The notes beneath the pieces were generated by a model. That model was not told where the DNA came from, ran no database searches, and worked only from the letters and a program-made list of their open reading frames with translations. Source: Runella sp. MFBS21 (GTDB taxonomy: Bacteria; Bacteroidota; Bacteroidia; Cytophagales; Spirosomataceae). From it: DNA of 64,000 nt. Location: contig NZ_JARNTW010000001.1 of NCBI RefSeq assembly GCF_029433105.1, forward strand, positions 868,001-932,000. The letters are read 5' to 3'. Each line of letters opens with the position of its first letter. Positions within the stretch are counted from its first letter, which is position 1. Of this stretch, positions 43,972 through 54,068 are shown piece after piece. The position numbers and the translations under genes were made by a program.

Positions 43972-46900
43972 ATGAAATTAAGCATCAAGGGATTGTTCGT
44001 GGCAGTTGGAACGATGGTGATTGGATTTAGTTCTTTCCAGTCTACTCCGCCCAACGCCCTGCAAGTTGAAAAAGGAAGTCATATTTCGTTGATTGGGGGC
44101 AATTTAGGCTCTCGAATGATGAACTATGGATTCTTTGAAACCGAAATGTACGTTCGGTATCCCGACAATTCATTACTGATTCGTAATATGTGTGACGGTG
44201 GCGATACCCCCGGATTCCGTCCTCATGCTAGCCGCAATACTCCCTGGGCTTTTCCGGGTGCTGAAAAATTTCAGACCGAATTTGCAACCAATTCGCACAG
44301 CGAAGGGCATTTTGAATATCCTGATGAATGGCTTACGCGCCTCAAAACCGACATCATTGTGGCGATGTTTGGCTACAGTGAGTCTTTCCAAGGCAAAGAA
44401 GGAGTAGAAAATTATAAAGCCGAATTGGACGCATTCATCAAATGGACGCTCAATCAAAAATACAACGGTAAATCAGCCCCTCAACTTGCCATCGTATCGC
44501 CGACTGCTTTTGAAGATTTGTCGTCTATTTATGATGTACCCAATGGCAAAAAAGAAAACGAGAACTTGTGGCTTTATACCCAAGCCATGAAAGAAGTAGC
44601 GGAGCGCAACAATGTACTTTTTGTGGATGCTTTTACCCCTTCTAAGCAATGGTACGCCGAAAGCAAAGACCCCTTGACGATTGATGGCTCGCAGCTCAAC
44701 GAAGAAGGCTATAAAAAGTTTTCGCTTTTGTTGACCGACAAAGTATTTGGCAAAACCTCCGCTAAGGCAGAGTCGAATCGTCAACTTGTGAAGGAGATGG
44801 TTTTGGAAAAAAACTGGATGTGGCACAACGACTACAAAATCCCCAACGGTGTACACGTTTATGGGCGGCGCTACAATCCTTTTGGGCCTGATAATTATCC
44901 TGCTGAGATTGAGAAGATTCGACAAATGACTTCTATTCGGGATAGTGCCGTATGGCTTGCCGCTACCCAAGGTAAAAAAATGGACCTCGCCGCCGCGGAT
45001 AAAAATACCCGTACATTGCCTGAGGTGAAGACCAATTTCAATCCTGACAAAAATGGTAGTCTGACCTATCTTTATGGCCAAGATGCCCTAAGCAAACTCA
45101 AAGTACCAGACGGATTTAAGATAGAACTGTTTGCTTCGGAGCAGGAGTTCCCAGATTTGGCTAAACCAATGCAGATGTCGTTTGACAATAAAGGCCGTCT
45201 GTGGGTAGCAGCTATGCCAAGCTATCCGCATTATAAGCCTGGCGATACCAAACCCAACGACAAAATCATCATCATTGAGGATACCAATGGTGATGGCAAA
45301 GCCGATAAAAGTACCGTTTTTGCTGATCATTTGCATTTGCCGCTTGGCTTCGAAATGGCTCCTGAAGGTGTGTATGTTTCGCAAGGAACCAACCTCAAAC
45401 TTTTCACAGATACCAACGGAGATGATAAAGCAGATAAAGTGGAAATTATCATGAGTGGATTTGACGACCACGATACGCACCACAACAGTAGTGCTTTCTG
45501 TGCCGATCCCTCAGGAGCAATTTATACGGGAGAGGGGGTGTTTTTGCACACAAGTGTAGAAACTTCTTATGGTACAGTAAGGGCTACCAATGGCGGATTT
45601 TATCGTTATAGCCCACAACTCAAAAAATTAGAACGCACTGCTCAGTTGTCTATCCCTAATCCTTGGGGAATTGCCTTTGATGAATGGGGACAACCTTTCT
45701 TTGCCGAGACTTCTAGCCCAGATGTGCGCTGGATGATGCCAGGAAGTGTATTGCCTCGCTATGGCGAAGCTACCCATAAGTCGTTTCAGCTTATTGAAGA
45801 TAAGCATCGGGTACGGCCTACATCAGGCTTAGAGTTTGTGTCGAGCCGTCACTTCCCTGACGAACTTCAAGGTGCACTTCTCATCAACAATACCATTGGG
45901 TTTTTGGGAACCAAAGCCCATAGCATGGTAGATGACGGCACGGGCTACAAAAGCCGTCATTTGGTGGATTTGATTGTAAGCGAAGACCGCAACTTCCGTC
46001 CAGTGGATATGGAATTTGCACCTGATGGCTCTTTGTATGTGATTGATTGGCACAATATCCTGATTGGGCATATGCAGCACAATGCCCGTGACCCCCTTCG
46101 CGATCACATGCACGGGCGTGTATATCGGATTACGTATCCTTCGCGCCCTCTCGTCAAACCTGCGAAAGTAGATGGTGCAAGTATTGATGAGCTACTTGAA
46201 AACCTCAAGCTGCCAGAATACCGTACCCGTTATCGGACGCGTCGCGAATTGAGAGAGCATAATCCTGCTCAGGTACTTACAAAATTAAATGCTTGGATAG
46301 CCAAACTCGATAAAAAAGCCCCTCGTTATGAGCATCATTTATTAGAAGGGCTTTGGGTGAGCTGGGGATTGGACAAAGTCGATCAAAAATTGCTACGTCA
46401 ATTGCTCAAAGCTAAGGATTATCACGTAAGAGCGGCGGCCGTACAAGTAGTAAGATACACGGGGCATCAAGTGGCTGACCAAGCGGAGCTACTCATGCAA
46501 GCTGTAAAAGACGAAAACAGTCGCGTGCGTCTAGTGGCGATTGTGGCAGCATCTTGGTTGCCTAAGGAAAAGGGCTTGCCTATCTTGGCTGAAGCTGCAA
46601 AAAAACCACTTGACGAGTGGATGGTTAACGCCCACGAAACGGCAGTGGCTCACTTAAGTGGAACCTCAGTCAAGAAAGCCAAGGAAGCCGAAACCAAATC
46701 TAACCTCAAAGGTGCCGAGGCAGAGCTTTTTGCGATGGGCAAAGAAATCTATGGCAAAGAAGGCTACTGTGTCACTTGTCACCAAGCCGATGGCAAAGGT
46801 TTGTCAGCATCGGGTTTCCCTCCACTGACAGGCAATAAGTGGGTGCAAGGTAGTGAAGAACGGCTCATTAAAATTGTGTTGAAAGGACTCATGGGACCTT

Positions 46901-47130
46901 TGGAAATTAACGGCGTAAAATACGCGGGCCAAGTGCCAATGACTCCTTACGGTGGGTTGCTCAACGACAAAGAAGTAGCGGCGGTATTGACCTACGTTCG
47001 CAATTCTTTCGGGAATCAAGCGTCTGCTATCTCGCCTGAGAAGGTGAAACAAGTACGGGCGGCTACTGAGAGTAAGAAGGATTTTTATACCACTACCAAG
47101 CTCCTAAGTGAACATCCTTTAGAAAAATAG
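43972..47130 (+). CDS. Fusion: SGNH-like domain, PVC-type dehydrogenase propeller, HEAT-like region, cytochrome c
   Basis: This 1052-residue exported protein has a signal peptide (about 1-22). Residues ~32-260 resemble an SGNH/GDSL hydrolase, but the Ser block reads IGGNLGSRM (Asn44, no Ser) and the His block reads TIDGSQLNEEGY (Gln241, no His), so the esterase triad is absent. Residues ~370-720 are the PVC-type sorbosone-dehydrogenase-like propeller (KVPDGFKIELFASEQEFPDL, NTNGDGKADKSTVF-type calcium-like loops at ~440 and ~480). Residues ~740-915 are helical repeats, and the C-terminus has a c-type haem site CVTCH (Cys933, Cys936, His937). It follows a ThuA gene by 61 nt and ends at a terminator. 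Periplasmic sugar oxidation is inferred. Confidence 0.85.
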   Translation: MKLSIKGLFVAVGTMVIGFSSFQSTPPNALQVEKGSHISLIGGNLGSRMMNYGFFETEMYVRYPDNSLLIRNMCDGGDTPGFRPHASRNTPWAFPGAEKFQTEFATNSHSEGHFEYPDEWLTRLKTDIIVAMFGYSESFQGKEGVENYKAELDAFIKWTLNQKYNGKSAPQLAIVSPTAFEDLSSIYDVPNGKKENENLWLYTQAMKEVAERNNVLFVDAFTPSKQWYAESKDPLTIDGSQLNEEGYKKFSLLLTDKVFGKTSAKAESNRQLVKEMVLEKNWMWHNDYKIPNGVHVYGRRYNPFGPDNYPAEIEKIRQMTSIRDSAVWLAATQGKKMDLAAADKNTRTLPEVKTNFNPDKNGSLTYLYGQDALSKLKVPDGFKIELFASEQEFPDLAKPMQMSFDNKGRLWVAAMPSYPHYKPGDTKPNDKIIIIEDTNGDGKADKSTVFADHLHLPLGFEMAPEGVYVSQGTNLKLFTDTNGDDKADKVEIIMSGFDDHDTHHNSSAFCADPSGAIYTGEGVFLHTSVETSYGTVRATNGGFYRYSPQLKKLERTAQLSIPNPWGIAFDEWGQPFFAETSSPDVRWMMPGSVLPRYGEATHKSFQLIEDKHRVRPTSGLEFVSSRHFPDELQGALLINNTIGFLGTKAHSMVDDGTGYKSRHLVDLIVSEDRNFRPVDMEFAPDGSLYVIDWHNILIGHMQHNARDPLRDHMHGRVYRITYPSRPLVKPAKVDGASIDELLENLKLPEYRTRYRTRRELREHNPAQVLTKLNAWIAKLDKKAPRYEHHLLEGLWVSWGLDKVDQKLLRQLLKAKDYHVRAAAVQVVRYTGHQVADQAELLMQAVKDENSRVRLVAIVAASWLPKEKGLPILAEAAKKPLDEWMVNAHETAVAHLSGTSVKKAKEAETKSNLKGAEAELFAMGKEIYGKEGYCVTCHQADGKGLSASGFPPLTGNKWVQGSEERLIKIVLKGLMGPLEINGVKYAGQVPMTPYGGLLNDKEVAAVLTYVRNSFGNQASAISPEKVKQVRAATESKKDFYTTTKLLSEHPLEK

Positions 47131-47151
47131 ACTTAAAATAATTAATTTCTC

Positions 47152-47197
47152 AAAAAGGCTTTGTATGGTGTGTTGGCATCAGCAAAGCCTTTTTTTG
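47152..47197 (+). terminator. Rho-independent terminator after the fusion dehydrogenase gene
   Basis: AAAAAGGCTTTG (47152-47163) pairs with CAAAGCCTTTTT (47183-47194), followed by more T. Confidence 0.85.
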
Positions 47198-47315
47198 TGA
47201 TAAAATTCTGGCCACTCAAAAATTTATTTCATAAAGTATTCAAAACACTAAGGGGACTTTTTCCAAAACTTGTCTTTTATATAAAGAGTCAAAGAAATTT
47301 TTATCCAAAATTGAT

Positions 47316-47972
47316 ATGGTGCAAGTGGCTTTCCCAGATTATACCGACGACCAACCTGCGCAGTCTCAGTCATCATCGCTGTCGGGGGAAAGAAGCGACC
47401 TGACGGAAGCATTGTCAGAAAAAGGCCGATTGCATGATACAGAGTTTTTTCTGAAATCTACCTTTGAAGACAATCCCTCCAAAGGATGTGCTTTGTTGTT
47501 TAGGCGGTATCACAAGGCACTCTGCAATCATGCCGTTCGGTTTGTGTATTCCAAAGAAATTGCCGAAGACTTGGTAGCAGATGTATTCTGTAAATTTTGG
47601 AAAACAAAAGCTTATGAATCCATTGCCACTTCATATCGATTGTATTTGTTTCGAAGTGTAAGAAATGAGGCCATCAATTATCTCAGGTGGGAATTTAAAG
47701 AGACCGAAGAAATAGAACAAGCCGTGCAGAGGGAGTCATCATTGGGGCATCAGCCCGACCATGCCACTCAATATGAAGAAGTATGCCGTAAGGTGGAAGA
47801 ATTGGTCGAAACGCTACCTCCTCAGTGTCAGAAGGTTTTTTTATTGAGTCGTTTTGAAGGTAAAAAATACCAAGAAATTGCCGACGAATTAAGCATCTCT
47901 ATCAAAACGGTGGAAGTTCATTTAGGAAAGGCGCTGGGTATCATGCGGAGCGGTCTTAAAATGTATTTATGA
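47316..47972 (+). CDS. RNA polymerase ECF sigma factor
   Basis: This 218-residue ECF sigma has a ~48-residue acidic/polar N-terminal extension, region 2 (ALLFRRYHKALCNHAVRFVY, IAEDLVADVFCKFWK) and region 4 (LPPQCQKVFLLSRFEGKKYQ, IADELSISIKTVEVHLGKAL). It is a close paralogue of the sigma factor at 58276-58947, with the same N-terminal extension layout. It starts the second sigma/FecR/SusC/SusD unit; FecR follows after 49 nt. Confidence 0.93.
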   Translation: MVQVAFPDYTDDQPAQSQSSSLSGERSDLTEALSEKGRLHDTEFFLKSTFEDNPSKGCALLFRRYHKALCNHAVRFVYSKEIAEDLVADVFCKFWKTKAYESIATSYRLYLFRSVRNEAINYLRWEFKETEEIEQAVQRESSLGHQPDHATQYEEVCRKVEELVETLPPQCQKVFLLSRFEGKKYQEIADELSISIKTVEVHLGKALGIMRSGLKMYL

Positions 47973-48021
47973 CTAAGGGGATTTGGCCTGATTCTCATCT
48001 TTAATAGTAAAAGCACCATCG

Positions 48022-49032
48022 ATGAAAACAGAGATAAGCAAAGGATTGGTTTTTAGCTATTTTGCATCCAAAGCCTCTCCACTCCAGCGGAAGCTGGTAG
48101 AAGAATGGTTCAAAACCAATGAAGAGCAATACTACGAATGGCTCGAAGAATGGGAAAGTACGCATCCGCAATACTTGCCCGATAGCGAGGCTGCATTATT
48201 GAAATATGAAGCTTTTTTGGAAAATAACCCCCAATCTGTTGAATCTTATGTTGTTTCTTCTGAAGAGCAAGTGCAGGTATTGCCACTTAGACCAACCCCT
48301 TGGCGGAAGTGGGGTGTAGCGGCGGCAGTAATGGTAGGGGTGATGACAATCGCAGGTTGGTTTTTTCGAGACAATCTACTTTATCAAACACATCAAACAA
48401 CTTTTGGCGAAACGGAGTCTCTGACCCTCAAAGATGGTACTCACGTAACCCTCAATGCTAATTCTTCCTTAAGAATACCACGTTTTGGTTTTAGCCAAAC
48501 CGCACGAGAAGTATTCCTGACAGGAGAAGCCAATTTTGAAGTGACACATCAAGCTAATCACCAAAAATTTGTGGTAAAAACTGACAGAAACTTCGAAGTA
48601 GTGGTACTAGGGACGGAGTTTACGGTATATGCGCGTCAGCGCATTTCGAAGGTGGTTCTCAACAAAGGAAAAGTAAAGGTACAATACCAAGAAGGCAATA
48701 CCCAAAAACATTTGATGATGAAACCAGGTGATTTGATAACCCTTGATAACCAAAATCGCCTTTCACGAAAAGTAACGAATCAGCCCCAAAACTATGCGGC
48801 TTGGGAACAAAAACGCTTTGTCTTTGAAGAAACTACTCTACAAGAAGTGGCCTATCTACTCCAAGAAAATTACGGATTAGAGGTCGAAATCAGCAGCAAA
48901 CCGCTGGCCGAACGCGTGATTATGGGCTCTTTCCGCGCCGAAAATGTGGACGAATTGTTACGCTCTATTTCTGAACTTTTAGACATCAACGTGGTCAGGC
49001 AGGGCAATCGCGTGCAGCTGACCGACAAGTAA
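48022..49032 (+). CDS. FecR-family anti-sigma factor
   Basis: This 336-residue anti-sigma protein has an N-terminal sigma-binding part (about 1-92), one membrane segment (about 96-113, WGVAAAVMVGVMTIAGWF), a FecR domain (LTLKDGTHVTLNANSSLRIP, EVFLTGEANFEVTHQ, VLGTEFTVYA) and a DUF4974 end (FEETTLQEVAYLLQENYGLE). It is strongly similar, domain for domain, to the protein at 59043-60038. It should control the sigma factor just upstream and receive a signal from the SusC gene 30 nt downstream. Confidence 0.94.
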   Translation: MKTEISKGLVFSYFASKASPLQRKLVEEWFKTNEEQYYEWLEEWESTHPQYLPDSEAALLKYEAFLENNPQSVESYVVSSEEQVQVLPLRPTPWRKWGVAAAVMVGVMTIAGWFFRDNLLYQTHQTTFGETESLTLKDGTHVTLNANSSLRIPRFGFSQTAREVFLTGEANFEVTHQANHQKFVVKTDRNFEVVVLGTEFTVYARQRISKVVLNKGKVKVQYQEGNTQKHLMMKPGDLITLDNQNRLSRKVTNQPQNYAAWEQKRFVFEETTLQEVAYLLQENYGLEVEISSKPLAERVIMGSFRAENVDELLRSISELLDINVVRQGNRVQLTDK

Positions 49033-49062
49033 TTCAATAGCATACATTCAACTCTAGTTTTT

Positions 49063-52000
49063 ATGAATAAACAAATACAAAAAGCCTCAAAAATGGGGCT
49101 TATGATAGGTGTATTGTTTTTTGGGAAGCAATTGGGCTGGTCGCAGCAAGCCTTTGCCAAAGCCCAAGACAATCCTCAAAAGACGGCAGAGCAGACTCGC
49201 TATGGCGCCCCTCGTCTCCTCAAAGACGTACTTAGCGACCTAAAAACCCAATATGGGGTCGAAATTATGTTTGAGCGAAAAGTCGTGGAAGGGATGACCG
49301 TAAGGCCTGAAGTAATCAACAATCGGTGGGATGTAGAAAAAAACTTAACGCATATTTTACGTCCGTTAGGGTTGCGATTTAAGAAGGTAAATAACAGTTC
49401 TTATTTGGTGATTGCAGCAGATAAAAAAGCGCAAAAATCCGCTGAAAATACCTCGGCAACTCAGCAAGAAATGGAAGCTGAGGTGGTTGGGACAAAATCC
49501 CCTCAGGAAATTGCGCCTTTGCAAAGAGTATCACATCAAAATGCCTTAGAGCAGGTCATCAAAGGCAAAGTGGTAGATGCTGATAAAGGAGAAGCATTAC
49601 CAGGAGTAAATATTTTGTTGAAAGGAACTCAACGAGGAGCTACTACCAATCCGAATGGAGAGTTCTCAATCATCGTTCCTAATGAGAAAGCAATTCTAGT
49701 TTTTAGCTTTGTCGGCTATGAATCACAAGAATTAGTGGTAGGTAATCGTACACAATTCGACATTAGTCTTAAAACGGATACCAAAGCCCTCAGTGAAGTG
49801 GTAGTAGTAGGGTATGGTGCTGTGAAAAAACGAGATTTGACAGGTTCAGTGAGTTCTATTGGGTCAACTGAATTGAAAGCTCAACCCGTGAGTTCATTTA
49901 ATCAAGCCCTGCAAGGGCGTGTATCAGGAGTGCAAGTAACCAACTCCTCCAATGCTCCTGGCGGTGGAATTACGATTCGGATTAGAGGTGGTAATTCTAT
50001 TTCAGCTAGTAACGACCCTCTCTATGTCATTGATGGTTTTCCAGTTACTAATCCTGCACCCGCAACAGGAGCAGGCAACTCGACCCTATATCCTAACCCG
50101 CTAGCGACAATCAATCCTAATGATATCGAATCTATAGAAATCTTAAAAGATGCCTCTGCTACGGCCATTTATGGGTCTCGTGGAGCCAATGGAGTGGTAT
50201 TGGTTACTACCAAACGTGGTAAAGAAGGACAAGCTACGGTTGATTTCGATGTTTATTATGGATATCAAAAAGTTACAAAAATGCTTGATATGGCTACTGC
50301 AGAGGAGCATACTGCCTCCAAAAACGAGCAATTAAGAAACCTGAATTTTGCCGAACGCTACGGAAATCCAACGGGAGCGTACCCCAAAAAACCATCGGAG
50401 TATGGGGTGGGTACTAACTGGCAAAAAGAGATTTTTCGGGGAGCACCGATGCAAAATTACCAGTTGTCTGTTTCGGGTGGAACGGACAAGTTGAGGTATA
50501 TTGTCAGTGGCAATTATTTCAACCAAGACGGGATTGTGATTACTTCTAATTTCAAGCGTTATACTTCTCGTATTAATTTAGATGCCAGAGTCAGTAATCG
50601 ACTAAAAATAGGCACTAATTTTACCATAACGCGCAGTTATAACAATAGTGTCAATGAAATAGGAAGTAATAGCTTGGTAGGATTGGCACTGCGAGCTTCT
50701 CCTGCTAGTCCTATTTATGATGCAACGGGCAATTATCAGCTTCTAAATGTAGGGCCAGGTTCGGGATTTAGCTCGGTCGCCAATCCTGTAGCAGTGGCTA
50801 GGACTAGCACCAATCTTCTCACTAGTGACCGTGTACTAGGAAGTATTTTTGGGGATATTACGCTCGCAGAGGGTTTGACTGCACGCATCAGTATAGGTAC
50901 GGATATTCTCAATTCTCGTCGCAACATCTTCTATACGCCCCAGACACTCATTGCTAATACTGTGAATGGCTATGGGAGTAATGGCACCTCTAACAACATT
51001 AATTTGCTGAATGAAAACATCTTGACCTATACAAAGAGCTTTAATGAGCATACGTTTGATGCCGTAGCAGGGGTGACATTTCAGAGCAATCGTGAAGAAC
51101 GCACCTACTCTGAAGCGCAAGATTTTCCAAATTACACCCTTGGCGCAAACAACATTGGGTTAGCAAACAAACCGCTTCCATCAACGGGGGGAGTGCAGGA
51201 ATGGGGATTGAACTCCTATTTAGGACGGCTGAATTATCGTTTCAAAGATCGTTATTTGCTGACCATTACAGGTAGAGTGGATGGTTCGTCGCGTTTCGGA
51301 GCTAATAACAAGTATGGATTTTTTCCATCAGGAGCATTTGCTTGGCGGATTTCGGATGAGAACTTTTTAAAAAATAACCGTTGGATAAGTGAGCTAAAAC
51401 TGCGCTTGAGTTATGGTATCACAGGAAATGACGGGATCGGTCTTTACAATTCATTGTCACAGTATAGCACTGCACGTACGGTATTTGGTGATCAAGAAGT
51501 GTTGATGATTCAGGCTTCACGTATCGCCAATCCAGATTTGCGTTGGGAAAAAACCGCTCAACTTGATGCTGGTTTTGATTTGGGATTATTCAACAATCGT
51601 CTTCAATTGACTGCTGATTATTATATCAAAACTACCACAGATTTGTTGCTAGGCGTTGAACTACCTGCCACCACTGGTTTTACAAGTGTTACTAGAAATG
51701 TGGGTAGTTTGGAGAATAAAGGCGTGGAGCTAAGCATCAATTCGGTCAATATAGACGGTAAATTTCAATGGAAAACCAATGGTAATATCTCATTTAATCG
51801 TAATAAGGTTATCAGACTCAACAATGCAGACCAGTTTTTTACGGGCAATTCCATCGTGAAAGTTGGGGAGTCTGTTGGTTCATTTTACGGAAACGTCTTT
51901 GATGGTATTTGGCAAACAGCCGACGAAATCAAAGCAGCAGGGACATTGGCTCGTTCGGGAGATTTGCCTGGTGCTATTCGTTATAAGGACTTAAATGGAG

Positions 52001-52536
52001 ATGGAATCTTTAATGAAGCCACCGACCGCCAGATTTTGGGGACTGGACTTCCCAAGTTTATTTTTGGTCTGACTAATACTCTTTCTTATCAATCTTTTGA
52101 TTTATCTATTTTTCTGCAAGGTACACAGGGAAACAAACTGTTGAATGTTACACGGAAATCAATGGAACAGTCAGATCCGAGTGATAACTTACTCCGAACG
52201 GTCATTGAGGGTGCTTGGCGGGCTGATAAACCATCGAATACATTGCCGTCGATTCGGCAGTGGCGAAATACTGGAACAGACTCATTCTATATTGAAGATG
52301 GTTCATTTCTCCGCGTCAAAAATGTATCGTTGGGCTATCAACTCCCTATTCGGACAAAGTTTGTTAAACGGGCACGTGTTTACGTAAGTGGCCAAAACTT
52401 ATGGACTTTTACTTCTTATCGGGGTTTTGATCCAGAAGTAAACTCTGATTTTACGAGCAATGTTCAGTACGGTGTCGACAATTATGCTTATCCTGCTGCT
52501 CGTACATTTACTTGTGGTGCTACCCTTTCTTTCTGA
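49063..52536 (+). CDS. SusC/RagA transporter with STN-like N-terminal domain
   Basis: This 1157-residue protein has a weak signal region (about 1-33), a diverged STN-like domain (about 45-125, LKDVLSDLKTQYGVEIMFER), a polar linker, a CarboxypepD_reg-like domain (about 165-245, ILLKGTQRGATTNPNGEF), a plug (VVVVGYGAVKKRDLTGSVSS, NDPLYVIDGFP, IEILKDASATAIYGSRGANG) and a barrel ending in ATLSF. The STN-like part links it to the FecR/sigma pair upstream. SusD starts 20 nt after the stop. Confidence 0.95.
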   Translation: MNKQIQKASKMGLMIGVLFFGKQLGWSQQAFAKAQDNPQKTAEQTRYGAPRLLKDVLSDLKTQYGVEIMFERKVVEGMTVRPEVINNRWDVEKNLTHILRPLGLRFKKVNNSSYLVIAADKKAQKSAENTSATQQEMEAEVVGTKSPQEIAPLQRVSHQNALEQVIKGKVVDADKGEALPGVNILLKGTQRGATTNPNGEFSIIVPNEKAILVFSFVGYESQELVVGNRTQFDISLKTDTKALSEVVVVGYGAVKKRDLTGSVSSIGSTELKAQPVSSFNQALQGRVSGVQVTNSSNAPGGGITIRIRGGNSISASNDPLYVIDGFPVTNPAPATGAGNSTLYPNPLATINPNDIESIEILKDASATAIYGSRGANGVVLVTTKRGKEGQATVDFDVYYGYQKVTKMLDMATAEEHTASKNEQLRNLNFAERYGNPTGAYPKKPSEYGVGTNWQKEIFRGAPMQNYQLSVSGGTDKLRYIVSGNYFNQDGIVITSNFKRYTSRINLDARVSNRLKIGTNFTITRSYNNSVNEIGSNSLVGLALRASPASPIYDATGNYQLLNVGPGSGFSSVANPVAVARTSTNLLTSDRVLGSIFGDITLAEGLTARISIGTDILNSRRNIFYTPQTLIANTVNGYGSNGTSNNINLLNENILTYTKSFNEHTFDAVAGVTFQSNREERTYSEAQDFPNYTLGANNIGLANKPLPSTGGVQEWGLNSYLGRLNYRFKDRYLLTITGRVDGSSRFGANNKYGFFPSGAFAWRISDENFLKNNRWISELKLRLSYGITGNDGIGLYNSLSQYSTARTVFGDQEVLMIQASRIANPDLRWEKTAQLDAGFDLGLFNNRLQLTADYYIKTTTDLLLGVELPATTGFTSVTRNVGSLENKGVELSINSVNIDGKFQWKTNGNISFNRNKVIRLNNADQFFTGNSIVKVGESVGSFYGNVFDGIWQTADEIKAAGTLARSGDLPGAIRYKDLNGDGIFNEATDRQILGTGLPKFIFGLTNTLSYQSFDLSIFLQGTQGNKLLNVTRKSMEQSDPSDNLLRTVIEGAWRADKPSNTLPSIRQWRNTGTDSFYIEDGSFLRVKNVSLGYQLPIRTKFVKRARVYVSGQNLWTFTSYRGFDPEVNSDFTSNVQYGVDNYAYPAARTFTCGATLSF

Positions 52537-52556
52537 ACAGATTAACAAAATTAAAG

Positions 52557-53981
52557 ATGAAAAAAACGACTTTATTTTCGGCGTTGTTTACAGTATTTCT
52601 GTTGACAGCATGTGAAAAAAACTTAGAGGAGGTACCTCTTAGTTTTTTTGAAGAATCAAATTCCTTCAACTCTGCCGCTGACGCCACTTCTGCAATCAAT
52701 GGCGTATATGACCGACTCAAAAATATCTATGGCATGACCATGATAAATTTGGCTGACCTCAACAGTGATGAGTGTGAAGTACGCGAAGACAATGGCAGTG
52801 GAGATGAGATACATAAGAATCTATTTAACAGTGGAACGAGCTTGTTTGATGGGTTTTACACCAATAGCTACGTATTAATTGACCGCGCCAATCGAGTGAT
52901 TGCGAATGTCCCAAAGATTACGATGGATACCAAACTACGTGATCAAATTGTGGGCGAAGCCAAGTTTTTGAGGGCGTTAACATACTTTAATTTGGTACGG
53001 GCTTTTGGCGATATACCACTTGTGACGAGTGTTTCCAATGATGTTATCAATGTTCAAATCCCCCGCGAACCAGCCGAAAAAGTGTATCAGCAAATTATCT
53101 CTGATTTACAAGAGGCTGAAAAAACGCTCCCAGTAAGATATACAGCGGCTTCCGAAAATGGAAGAGCAACGATTGGAGCAGCTAAATCCATGTTGGCAAA
53201 GGTATATTTAACCCGTAAAGACTGGGCTAATGCTGCTTCTAAAGCAAAGGAAGTCATTGATTCCAAAGCATACGCTTTGTTCGCTGATTTTAAGGATGTC
53301 TTTTTACCCGAAAAAGAAAATGGTACTGAACATATTTTTTCGATTCAATACAGTTGTGTCTTGCCTGCGTATGGCAGTCCAATGGCCGTGAATTTTTCTA
53401 TATACTTCAGCTATCCTATTAATTTGACGGGAGGAAGCTATCAAGTAGTACCGCAACACGCCGCTTCATACTTATCAGGAGATTTACGTAAAGACGTAAC
53501 GGTTATTTATGAGAAAAAAATAGCCAACGGCACCGTAGTAGCCTCACGTACGGGGCCTCATTTGGACAAATATTGGGATCCACAAGCCTGTGGGTCGCAG
53601 TCGGCGCGAAACAACTTTTTAGTCATTCGCTATGCAGATGTATTGTTGATGTATGCCGAAGCCCTGAATGAATTAAATGGCCCTACTACTGAAGCTTATA
53701 CAGCCATTAATTTAGTGCGAGCGAGGGCACGAAAAACTCCAGCAGATTTAAAAGACTTCAGTAACCTGACTCAAACGCAATTGCGTGAGGCAATTTGGCA
53801 AGAAAGAAGTTGGGAGCTTTGCTTTGAAGGACATCGTCGTTGGGATTTGTTAAGAATAGGAAAGTATATCGAAAAGATGAAAAAAATAGGAATAAATGCT
53901 GAAGCAAAACATTTGCTTTATCCTATTCCTATTCAAGAGATTGATGTAAACCCAGCTTTGGTACAAAACCCAGGTTATTGA
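52557..53981 (+). CDS. SusD/RagB family outer-membrane lipoprotein
   Basis: This 474-residue SusD starts at ATG 52557, giving a proper lipoprotein signal with lipobox LTAC (Cys19); the longer in-frame start at 52512 overlaps susC and adds non-signal residues. Landmarks are KFLRALTYFNLVRAFGDIPL, RYADVLLMYAEALNELNGP and REAIWQERSWELCFEGHRRW, ending VQNPGY. It partners with the SusC just upstream. Confidence 0.94.
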   Translation: MKKTTLFSALFTVFLLTACEKNLEEVPLSFFEESNSFNSAADATSAINGVYDRLKNIYGMTMINLADLNSDECEVREDNGSGDEIHKNLFNSGTSLFDGFYTNSYVLIDRANRVIANVPKITMDTKLRDQIVGEAKFLRALTYFNLVRAFGDIPLVTSVSNDVINVQIPREPAEKVYQQIISDLQEAEKTLPVRYTAASENGRATIGAAKSMLAKVYLTRKDWANAASKAKEVIDSKAYALFADFKDVFLPEKENGTEHIFSIQYSCVLPAYGSPMAVNFSIYFSYPINLTGGSYQVVPQHAASYLSGDLRKDVTVIYEKKIANGTVVASRTGPHLDKYWDPQACGSQSARNNFLVIRYADVLLMYAEALNELNGPTTEAYTAINLVRARARKTPADLKDFSNLTQTQLREAIWQERSWELCFEGHRRWDLLRIGKYIEKMKKIGINAEAKHLLYPIPIQEIDVNPALVQNPGY

Positions 53982-53998
53982 TTGTTGATGATAGTATG

Positions 53999-54035
53999 GC
54001 CATTCTGAGCCTGGAAGCTAACCTCTCAGAATGGC
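53999..54035 (+). promoter_or_regulatory. Intercistronic hairpin after susD
   Basis: GCCATTCTGAG (53999-54009) pairs perfectly with CTCAGAATGGC (54025-54035). No T-tract follows directly, so it may lower expression of the downstream FAD genes relative to susCD rather than stop transcription. Confidence 0.55.
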
Positions 54036-54068
54036 TTAGATATTCACTTTTTACACTTTTATTTTAAT

